From Confluentibacter citreus (GTDB lineage: Bacteria; Bacteroidota; Bacteroidia; Flavobacteriales; Flavobacteriaceae), in assembly GCF_002807055.1 (NCBI RefSeq), contig NZ_NIXN01000001.1, positions 1,240,001-1,304,000 on the forward strand: DNA of 64,000 nucleotides, in the 5' to 3' direction. A model generated the notes under the pieces. That model had not been told where the DNA came from. It saw only the letters and a program-made list of their open reading frames with translations, and did not search any database. Both the position numbers and the translations under genes were made by a program. This document shows, in pieces, positions 57,450-64,000 of the stretch (position 1 is its first letter; the number at the start of each line of letters is the position of its first letter).

Positions 57450-57689
57450 ATGGAAATTTCAAGTATAAAAAACGAAGCCCAGTATGAGGCTTTAAGAGAT
57501 AAGGGTTATAGTAAACAAAAAGCAGCACGTATAGCTAATACACCCAATGCAGGTATAAAAGGCGGTAAGGCAAAACCTTATGAAGAATGGACCAAAACGG
57601 AGTTGTATAAACAAGCTAAGCACGTAGGAATTAAGGGGCGCTCCAAAATGAACAAAAAGGAACTTATATATAGTTTAAGAAACAATTAA
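57450..57689 (+). CDS. Small basic Rho-N-like domain protein
   Basis: The protein has 79 residues, is basic and has no signal peptide. The N-terminal part (NEAQYEALRDKGYSKQKAARIANTPN) resembles small ChaB/DUF7218-type stress proteins of Bacteroidota. The C-terminal part (WTKTELYKQAKHVGIKGRSKMNKKELIYSLRNN) is a SAP/Rho N-terminal-like helix-extended-helix, a fold that often binds nucleic acid. The function is unknown; a nucleic-acid-binding role is inferred only from the Rho-N-like tail. A membrane-protein gene follows after 34 nt, so they may be cotranscribed. Confidence 0.8.
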   Translation: MEISSIKNEAQYEALRDKGYSKQKAARIANTPNAGIKGGKAKPYEEWTKTELYKQAKHVGIKGRSKMNKKELIYSLRNN

Positions 57690-57723
57690 AATCAACTCAA
57701 ATTTTTAAGTAATAATAAAATTA

Positions 57724-58740
57724 ATGAACATTATAAGTCCTAAAATAGTACAACAAATATTTACGCTTCTATTAATTCTTTTACTCGGAGCTTTGATTTT
57801 TAGGGAAATGATCCCCTACTTGTCAGGAGTACTAGGGGCTATCACTATTTATGTGCTTTTGCGAAATTTTATGGCTAAATTAGTAAATAAAGGTTGGCGT
57901 CCCGATTTAGCAGCAGCATTTCTCATGTTCCTATCTTTCATAACGATTTTAGTTCCAGTAGCTGGGGCCATACTCATGCTGAGTAATAAATTAGATAAAG
58001 CGTCAGACAACGCCAAAGAAGTCTTTAAGGTTATTAAAATACGACTTGAAGATTGGGAAAACTATTTAGGATTTCAATTTACTGATAACATGGATGCTTC
58101 AGGGATCTCCAGTAAATTAACCGAAAACGTATCCATGATTGCAGGGAGTGCGTTTAATACGTTTATTGCTATATCCATCATGTATTTTTTGCTGTTCTAT
58201 ATGTTTACAAACCGTAAGCTATTTCGGGAGACTTTAATAGAATATATTCCCATAAGCAAAGAGAACCTAAAATTATTGGGTGAGGAAGTTCAAGAAATGG
58301 TGCGTTCCAATGCCTTGGGTATTCCTTTGGTAGCTATTGCACAAGGTTTTGTTGCATTAATAGGATTTTTAATATTTGGTATTGAAAGTCCATTTTTTTG
58401 GGCTGTTGTTGTAACTATAGGGTCTATGATTCCGTTTGTAGGTAATTTTTTGGGAACCATTCCTGTTTTTATATTAACACTATCTAGTGGAGATACAGCA
58501 CAAGCCTGGGGTGTTTTAATATATGGTATTGTAATAGTAGGTACTACTGATAATATTATTCGTTTATACGTTTTACGACGGTTAGATAATGTTCATCCTT
58601 TAATTACCCTCATTGGGGTTATTATTGGCCTCCCTTTATTTGGTTTTATAGGTTTAATTTTCGGGCCTTTACTAATTAGTTTATTCTTGTCAATCGTTCG
58701 TATTTACAGAAAAGAATACGTTCTGAAAACCAATCTTTAA
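57724..58740 (+). CDS. AI-2E family transporter (PerM/UPF0118 membrane protein)
   Basis: The protein has 338 residues with about seven to eight membrane segments: two near the N-terminus (11-50), one at about 68-88, then five between about 150 and 330. Family signatures are PVAGAILMLSNKLDK, GIPLVAIAQGFVALIGFLIFG, FWAVVVTIGSMIPFVGNFLGTIPV and the C-terminal RRLDNVHPLITLIGVIIGLPLFGFIGLIFGP. The family includes proposed autoinducer-2 exporters and Na+/H+ antiporters, so the substrate here is unknown. The gene lies between two small stress-type genes. Confidence 0.88.
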   Translation: MNIISPKIVQQIFTLLLILLLGALIFREMIPYLSGVLGAITIYVLLRNFMAKLVNKGWRPDLAAAFLMFLSFITILVPVAGAILMLSNKLDKASDNAKEVFKVIKIRLEDWENYLGFQFTDNMDASGISSKLTENVSMIAGSAFNTFIAISIMYFLLFYMFTNRKLFRETLIEYIPISKENLKLLGEEVQEMVRSNALGIPLVAIAQGFVALIGFLIFGIESPFFWAVVVTIGSMIPFVGNFLGTIPVFILTLSSGDTAQAWGVLIYGIVIVGTTDNIIRLYVLRRLDNVHPLITLIGVIIGLPLFGFIGLIFGPLLISLFLSIVRIYRKEYVLKTNL

Positions 58741-58942
58741 GTTTAGTATTCTCCTTTATAAATAGATCAAGCGAAAGAAATCATTCGAAGCATATTTATG
58801 ATAACGCGTATATAATAATGAATCTTCTTACTTTAAAAGAGTGATTGCGTTAAAATAGAATTTTATAGGGTCATTTTTAATTTTCTTTTTGCCCCATTTT
58901 TGTTAAACAGACAACGAAATTTATTATATATAAAAGCATAAA

Positions 58943-59296
58943 ATGATGAAAAAAGAATATGCACAACACGAAATGGATTATATTAAAATTTATCAAGATA
59001 AAGGTTATACATCTAATTTTCATTTTAAAAACAATAAGTTAATTAATAGCGAAACAAAGAATGGCTATTTCCCACAAGATATTCTCATTGTCGCAGAACA
59101 CAGGTATGAAGGCATGAGCGATCCTTCCGACATGTCAATTTTATTTATTATTGAAACAAGTAAGGGCGAAAAAGGCACCTTTTTAATGGCTTATGGGCCT
59201 AATGCCAGTCTAGAAATTTCGGAATTCTTCAATAAAATACCAAAGATGAATGTTTCTGACGAAGAAAATATTAATCTTAATGACTCTTTGCCTTAA
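58943..59296 (+). CDS. Small hypothetical protein of a family often mislabelled 'phosphoribosylpyrophosphate synthetase'
   Basis: The protein has 117 residues, no signal peptide and no membrane segment. The pattern DKGYTSNFHFKNNKL, then a mostly beta core with HRYEGMSDPSDMSILFIIET and GTFLMAYGPNAS, matches a small Bacteroidota family of about 100 residues. From memory it is often named after PRPP synthetase, although it lacks that enzyme's length and motifs. No catalytic residues can be assigned. ATG 58946 is an alternative start. It has about 200 nt of noncoding sequence before it, so it is probably transcribed alone. Confidence 0.72.
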   Translation: MMKKEYAQHEMDYIKIYQDKGYTSNFHFKNNKLINSETKNGYFPQDILIVAEHRYEGMSDPSDMSILFIIETSKGEKGTFLMAYGPNASLEISEFFNKIPKMNVSDEENINLNDSLP

Positions 59297-59585
59297 ATTA
59301 ATTTCTCCTGATTCTGTATTCATCAGCATTCATTTATTGCTAAAAATTCAAATTAAATTTTTTCTGACATTTTGTTTATATTTAAAAGAGATAATTATAT
59401 ATTCGATTTATAAATTGAATAAACACGTATAATGGATTTTGCATGCTATCTTAAAATCTATGGTGTCTTTTTCAAGCCCTAAACCGATTTATTGGTTTTT
59501 ATTACAAATTAAGCCCTTTAATATGTTTTTTATCTTAAAAACAGAATATAAATAATACATTAGCAATAATAAAATACTACAAAAT
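59297..59585. other. Noncoding spacer before the response regulator gene
   Basis: A very AT-rich 289-nt spacer. No exact TAnnTTTG box, no T-run terminator hairpin and no conserved short gene was recognised. Confidence 0.4.
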
Positions 59586-60032
59586 ATGAGGAATAACTTT
59601 TTTAATATTGCTTTGGCAGATGATGATGAAGATGATAGGATGTTATTTCTTGAAGCATTAGATGAAATATCCGTACAAACAAAATTATTACTCTTTAAAC
59701 ATGGCCAAGAATTATTGGATTACCTTTTTCAGCCTCATGTAGAACTTCCTAGTTTAATATTTTTGGATCTTAATATGCCCATAAAAAATGGGATGCAATG
59801 TTTATGTGAAATTCGGAGGCATCCTAAATTGAAAGATTTACGCATAGCCATCTATTCCACATCCTCCTCAGACAAGGATATTAGCGATACTTTTTTAAAT
59901 GGTGCTGATATGTATATAAATAAACCCAATAGCTTTAGAACATTACGGGAAGTCGTAGAAAAGGTTCTTAATATCAATTGGCAGGACCATATTTCTACTT
60001 TAAATAAGGATACTTTTTTATTTCGTATTTAA
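59586..60032 (+). CDS. Single-domain response regulator (CheY-like, Rcp1 type)
   Basis: The protein has 148 residues, consisting of one receiver domain and a short tail. The acidic pocket is DDDEDD (residues 12-17), the phosphorylation site is Asp61 in FLDLNMP, and the conserved Lys113 lies in NKPNSF; Ser91-Thr92 of IYSTSS fill the switch position. The NxPDDDxxD/NGMQCLCEIR pattern is of the type paired with phytochrome-like or multi-PAS kinases. The histidine kinase gene begins 6 nt downstream, so the two form a two-component pair without a DNA-binding output; the output partner is unknown. Confidence 0.92.
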   Translation: MRNNFFNIALADDDEDDRMLFLEALDEISVQTKLLLFKHGQELLDYLFQPHVELPSLIFLDLNMPIKNGMQCLCEIRRHPKLKDLRIAIYSTSSSDKDISDTFLNGADMYINKPNSFRTLREVVEKVLNINWQDHISTLNKDTFLFRI

Positions 60033-60038
60033 GTCAAG

Positions 60039-62621
60039 ATGGAATTTAAGCGTGTTTATACTTCTTCTCAAACCTATGTCATATTATTGATTATTGCTAT
60101 TGCATTGCTTTTGTTTACTACAAGCATGGCATATAGACAGATTATGCTTACACAGAAATCTGCAGAAATGGTGGTAAATACATTGCAAGTATATAATACG
60201 ATTGGAGACTTAACCAATCATTATTCCAAAGCTGAATCTAATGAATTTAGGGAAGAATTATTAAACAATACATCTTCTAATAAGGTTTTTGAAACTTACA
60301 AATCCCATGGTATAAAAATACTAGACACCTTAAAATTGCTTAGTGAAGATAATGATTTACATAAAGCGCGTTTAAAGCCATTGCAAGGGTTGTTGGATAC
60401 CATGTACGATCAATTATTAGACCTAAACTCGGTTAATTATCAAGACTTTCAAGAAGGTTTACAGGAATATGAATTACGCAAATTAAAAATCAAAAAAACC
60501 ATAAGCAGCATACGAAGCCTTATAAACAGGATGTTAGCAGATGAAGAGCGTTTGATGAATTCAAGGAAAGCCGAATATTCTTTTCATAAATCTTTAACGC
60601 CTACCATGTTATTGGTAATGGCCTTTTGTGCACTAACTGTATTTGTTATTTCTTTTTTTAGGATTTATAATAACAAGCTAAAGATTCGGAAATCTGAAGC
60701 CTTTTTAAAAAGCGTACTGGCAACTACCGATAATATAGTAACTTATTATGAGCCCATATACATCAATAATGACCTCATAGATTTTAAAATTGTATATGCT
60801 AACGATTGTGTCCGTGATTATCTAAACCTTGAGCCAGACGACATTAAGGATAAAACGGTCTCTAGCGTACATCCTTTTCATAAGTCTAAGGGAGAACTAG
60901 AAGAATTAATTCAATCTTACAAAGAAAGGAGTAAGATCATTTTTGATAGACAAATTATAGTTGACAATAAAAAAATGTGGTTTCATTCAGTCGTTATGCC
61001 CCTGGATGAAGGACTTTTGGTAACATCCCGTAATTCCACAGCTGAAGAAGAAGCTAAAGAGGTTGAGTTATTATTTAAAAAACAATTAGAAAATCAGAAT
61101 ATAGAATTACTGGATAACAGGGCATTTTTAACAAACATCTTTAAAAGCATATTGCATTTAGTTATGCATTTTAAAAGCATTAGGGGAGAAGATGGCAACA
61201 TCATAGATTTTGAGATTTTATTTATAAATGATAGGGTAAACAAAATTATTCCAGGGCTTCCAGAAGACATCAAAAACAAAAAAATATCTGAAGTCTATCC
61301 TGACATTTTCAAATCGGAAGTGTTTGCACATTTAGTCAATGCAGTGGAAAGTGATAAACCTGGTCGTTATGAAATATCTTACCATAATAATGGTGCCATA
61401 AAATGGTACCGTTATACAGCCATTAAATTGGGAGATGGTGTTACAGTAACCACTAGAGATATTACAGAAGAAAAGGAAAAAGCGAATGAAGTGATAAAGT
61501 TAAATGAAGAACTCATTATTCAAAATTCAATTTTAAGAGATGCCGAACGCATTGCAAAAACCGGTAGTTTTTTATGGCATTTGGTTAATGATGTTTCTGA
61601 GTTTTCAGATAATTTTTATAGAATGTTAGATTATGAACCAAGAGAAATTAAACTTACGTATGAGAAATATAGGGAGTTTATACATGAACAGGATAGAGAG
61701 GATTATGATAATAATATAACAAAAGCGATAAACGAATTACATGTTAAGGAACATATTTTTAGGATTATTACTAAACATGGTTTAGTAAAACACTTTAAAA
61801 CTACAGTACAATTTGTAACAAAGGATGTTGTAATGGGTGTTGTACAGGATGTTTCATTGGCTATAGATGCAGAAGAAAAATTATTAAAAAGCAATATAGA
61901 ACTTAAAAACAGTAATGCCGAACTAGAATCTTTTAACCGTGTGGCAAGCCATGATTTGCAAGAGCCCTTGCGTAAAATACAGCTGTTCGTTCAAAGAATA
62001 AATGATACTGAAAATGATAATCTTTCTACTAAAAGCCAAGAATATTTTAGTAAAGTAATTAATGCCGTAAACCGCATGCAATCACTCATACAAAATTTAC
62101 TGGCCTATTCCAGAATAGATAGCAGTAAAAGAGATTTTGAAGAAGTGGATTTAAATCAGGTTTTGGATAAAATTAAGGAAGATTTGGCCACAAGTATCAA
62201 TGATTCCAATGCTGAAATAATTTCAGTTAGACTGCCTAAAATAAATGGGGTTTTATTTCAAATGGAGCAATTGTTTACAAATCTATTATCGAATGCCCTA
62301 AAATACCGCAGTATTAATGAAACCCCGATAATACAAATACGTTGCGAAAAAATTCCGGCTTCTCAGATATCAGAGCATGTGGAGAAATCAATAATGCAGT
62401 ATTATAAAATTTCTTTCATCGATAATGGTATTGGTTTTGATTCACAACATACCAGTAAGATATTTGAAGTTTTTCAGCGCTTGCATCAAAAAACAGAATA
62501 TACGGGCAATGGGATTGGTTTGGCAATTTGTAAGAAAATTGTAGAAAACCATAATGGCCATTTGTACGCTAAAGGGTCGGTTGGAATTGGTGCAGAATTT
62601 ATTATTTACCTTCCCGTATAA
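60039..62621 (+). CDS. Membrane-bound multi-PAS sensor histidine kinase
   Basis: The protein has 860 residues. Two membrane helices (about 13-32 and 188-208) enclose a helical periplasmic sensor (about 35-185) resembling a CHASE3-type four-helix bundle. Three PAS-like domains follow (about 225-340, 363-480 and 500-610). HisKA has the H-box RVASHDLQEPLRKI with His638. The HATPase_c domain is complete: N-box QLFTNLLSNALKYR, IDNGIGFD, FQRLHQKTEYTGNGIGLAICKKIVENHNG. The H-box type is that of phytochrome-like kinases that signal to single-domain regulators, fitting the gene 6 nt upstream. The stimulus is unknown. No heme or chromophore Cys is obvious in the PAS domains. Confidence 0.93.
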   Translation: MEFKRVYTSSQTYVILLIIAIALLLFTTSMAYRQIMLTQKSAEMVVNTLQVYNTIGDLTNHYSKAESNEFREELLNNTSSNKVFETYKSHGIKILDTLKLLSEDNDLHKARLKPLQGLLDTMYDQLLDLNSVNYQDFQEGLQEYELRKLKIKKTISSIRSLINRMLADEERLMNSRKAEYSFHKSLTPTMLLVMAFCALTVFVISFFRIYNNKLKIRKSEAFLKSVLATTDNIVTYYEPIYINNDLIDFKIVYANDCVRDYLNLEPDDIKDKTVSSVHPFHKSKGELEELIQSYKERSKIIFDRQIIVDNKKMWFHSVVMPLDEGLLVTSRNSTAEEEAKEVELLFKKQLENQNIELLDNRAFLTNIFKSILHLVMHFKSIRGEDGNIIDFEILFINDRVNKIIPGLPEDIKNKKISEVYPDIFKSEVFAHLVNAVESDKPGRYEISYHNNGAIKWYRYTAIKLGDGVTVTTRDITEEKEKANEVIKLNEELIIQNSILRDAERIAKTGSFLWHLVNDVSEFSDNFYRMLDYEPREIKLTYEKYREFIHEQDREDYDNNITKAINELHVKEHIFRIITKHGLVKHFKTTVQFVTKDVVMGVVQDVSLAIDAEEKLLKSNIELKNSNAELESFNRVASHDLQEPLRKIQLFVQRINDTENDNLSTKSQEYFSKVINAVNRMQSLIQNLLAYSRIDSSKRDFEEVDLNQVLDKIKEDLATSINDSNAEIISVRLPKINGVLFQMEQLFTNLLSNALKYRSINETPIIQIRCEKIPASQISEHVEKSIMQYYKISFIDNGIGFDSQHTSKIFEVFQRLHQKTEYTGNGIGLAICKKIVENHNGHLYAKGSVGIGAEFIIYLPV

Positions 62622-62763
62622 CCCACTTTAATCTGCTCTTTCAAGTTCTTGCATTTTAGATTGATGCTATGGTATACTTTTCATAGCGTCAAAAATTATT
62701 GGTTTTGAGCAAAAGTGATAGGGGCTATCCTGTTAATTTTAAAGTAAATATAAAATAACAGAG

Positions 62764-63078
62764 ATGAAAATTAATTATGAAAACTGTATAAAGGCTTGCT
62801 ACCAATGCATGATCGATTGTCAAAATTGTCTTGTTCAAATGCTCGGTAAAGAAAGTATGAATGATTGTCCTAAATGTTGTTTGTTGTGTGTAGATGCCTG
62901 TTTAATTTGTATTAAATTTATGGTTGCCGGTGGGCCTTTAACAAAAGAGTATTGCAGAGTATGTGCCGATATATGTGAATGGTGTGCCGAACAATGCCAA
63001 CAACATGACCACGAACATTGTAAAGTTTGTGCCGCTTCATGTTTAGCCTGTGCACAAGAATGTCGTAATATGGCTTAA
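62764..63078 (+). CDS. Cys-rich four-helix-bundle copper-storage protein (Csp/DUF326 type)
   Basis: The protein has 104 residues with 21 Cys in CxxxC and CxxC spacing (C8, 12, 15, 19, 22; C35, 38, 39, 42, 46, 49; C64, 67, 71, 74, 78; C86, 89, 93, 96, 100), forming four Cys-lined helices. This matches the four-helix-bundle copper-binding (Csp) family, which stores many Cu(I) ions in the core. No signal peptide is present, so it is a cytosolic Csp3-like member. The HDHEH motif lies in the loop before helix 4. It is transcribed alone after a 142-nt gap containing a GATGCTATG/CATAGCGTC inverted repeat. Confidence 0.88.
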   Translation: MKINYENCIKACYQCMIDCQNCLVQMLGKESMNDCPKCCLLCVDACLICIKFMVAGGPLTKEYCRVCADICEWCAEQCQQHDHEHCKVCAASCLACAQECRNMA

Positions 63079-63101
63079 AAAATATAAGGATATGAACTAC
63101 T

Positions 63102-63560
63102 CTATACTTTATTAGTTTTTTCTGTGATTACAAACTCCGAAAAATCGCTAGTATCTCGTGAAAGATGAATGTATTCCAAACTTCTACTTAATAAATTTTT
63201 GAGCATCTTAAACGAATTGGGCTTTACCAGATATAAATTAGCACCCTTTTTTTGTAATTCATCAGAAATGGACTTGTCAGCATAGTTAGAGTAAATGACT
63301 ATGGGAATGTGTGAAAGCCTAGGTTCGTTTCTAATATCATTTAAACATTCCTCTCCATTCATTAAGGGCATATTTAAATCTAAATAGATCATATCAGGCA
63401 ATGGTTTATTTACATCTAAAAGATTAACCATAAGGGTTACTCCATTGTCAAAATCTTCAATGGATACATTCATATCTATATCATCCAGTGCCTCTTTAAA
63501 TAGCATACGATCTTCATTATCATCATCAGCTAGGTAAATTAAGAGCGGTTTTAAAAGCAT
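63102..63560 (-). CDS. Single-domain response regulator (CheY-like, Rcp1 type)
   Basis: The protein has 152 residues, with a receiver domain only. The acidic pocket is DDDNED (12-17), the phospho-acceptor Asp61 lies in YLDLNMP, and the Lys of LVKPNSF is conserved. It is clearly homologous to the regulator at 59586, with the same positions for Asp61 and the same NSF motif, but it lies on the opposite strand and about 0.5 kb beyond the end of the kinase gene. It may be a second target of the same histidine kinase or of another one. The C-terminal tail (DTSDFSEFVITEKTNKV) is short and without a DNA-binding domain. Confidence 0.92.
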   Translation of the reverse strand: MLLKPLLIYLADDDNEDRMLFKEALDDIDMNVSIEDFDNGVTLMVNLLDVNKPLPDMIYLDLNMPLMNGEECLNDIRNEPRLSHIPIVIYSNYADKSISDELQKKGANLYLVKPNSFKMLKNLLSRSLEYIHLSRDTSDFSEFVITEKTNKV

Positions 63561-63614
63561 AATTTTATTTTTAAAAATATTTATGTAAGATTGGAACAGG
63601 AATGTTTAGAATAA

Positions 63615-63815
<201 letters not shown>

Positions 63816-63824
63816 TTATTTAGT

Positions 63825-63832
63825 CAAAAATA
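63825..63832 (-). promoter_or_regulatory. Candidate -7 box for the lmo0937-type gene
   Basis: Read on the - strand it is TATTTTTG, an exact TAnnTTTG match 39 nt before the preferred start at 63785. No clear -33 TTG was seen. Confidence 0.45.
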
Positions 63833-63936
63833 CTGTAAGATTATTAATTAAAATCTTTAAATTATCGGGATAAATCTAGGTTTTGTGGGTAATAATAATT
63901 AACTCATTTAGACTAAATTTTAACGCTATCTGATAT

Positions 63937-64000
63937 ATGACGTATACAATGAAGATGATAGCTATTAAGAAATATTCATTAAATACTTATCGGAATAGAC
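63937..64000 (+). CDS. Possible start of a truncated open frame
   Basis: An ATG at 63937 opens a frame (MTYTMKMIAIKKY) that runs to the end of the window without a stop, 21 codons in all. Nothing identifies a product, and it may be chance. The stretch 63816-63936 before it contains only the -7 box listed above. Confidence 0.2.
   Translation, partial: MTYTMKMIAIKKYSLNTYRNR

Noticed and set aside
62663-62690. Hairpin GATGCTATG/CATAGCGTC after the histidine kinase
   Set aside because: Nine pairs including one G-U, but followed by A residues, not T. Not a normal terminator; possibly a leader structure of the copper-storage gene, without support.

Overview
The window is a low-GC Bacteroidota chromosome segment, most likely from the Flavobacteriaceae. 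The evidence is a SusC/SusD pair, a TamL-type Omp85 lipoprotein encoded next to TamB, -7 boxes of the TAnnTTTG type, and almost no Shine-Dalgarno sequences. No rRNA, tRNA, insertion sequence, prophage or CRISPR array was seen. The species cannot be named from the sequence alone.

Positions 1-45877 are a very large polysaccharide utilization locus (PUL). The end of a susC-like gene and a complete susD-like gene (+ strand, 1-2239) converge on a 43-kb block of 26 carbohydrate-active genes, all on the - strand and mostly 5-90 nt apart or overlapping. In order of transcription (right to left) they are: GH95, GH127/146, GH43, GH3, GH127/146, CE1, GH97, GH97, GH43-CBM6, GH43, GH2, GH43, GH31, GH43-CBM6, then a 290-nt gap, GH67, a CE6-like SGNH esterase, an HSL-like alpha/beta esterase, CE1 x3, GH8, CE1 x4 and a double CE1-CE1 protein. 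GH67, GH8, GH3, GH43 and the many esterases point to glucuronoarabinoxylan. GH31, GH95, GH97 and GH2 add the activities expected for the complex, galactose-decorated and feruloylated side chains of cereal-type xylan. Nearly all products carry ordinary signal peptides and are probably periplasmic. Only GH31 and SusD show a clear lipobox. No GH10, GH11, GH30 or GH115 enzyme and no PUL regulator lies in the window. The surface endo-xylanase and the sensor are therefore probably encoded upstream of the truncated susC. The most striking features are nine CE1 proteins (ten catalytic domains) in one operon and two DUF1680 beta-L-arabinofuranosidase-type enzymes in a xylan-type locus.

Positions 45878-46381 form a divergent regulatory region. 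It holds a perfect palindrome and two copies of a bipartite TGACA/TGTCA element. To its right, on the + strand, are tamB-tamL (46382-53378), a - strand FMN-binding stress protein, an mlaE-mlaF-mlaD phospholipid transport operon (54039-56389), and a SYLF-domain protein. After a region with an orphan - strand terminator come a small Rho-N-like protein, an AI-2E/PerM family membrane protein and a small hypothetical protein. A response regulator and a multi-PAS histidine kinase form a pair at 59586-62621. A Cys-rich copper-storage-type protein, a second single-domain response regulator and a two-TM lmo0937-type protein close the window. This right-hand part reads as envelope-maintenance and stress functions unrelated to the PUL.
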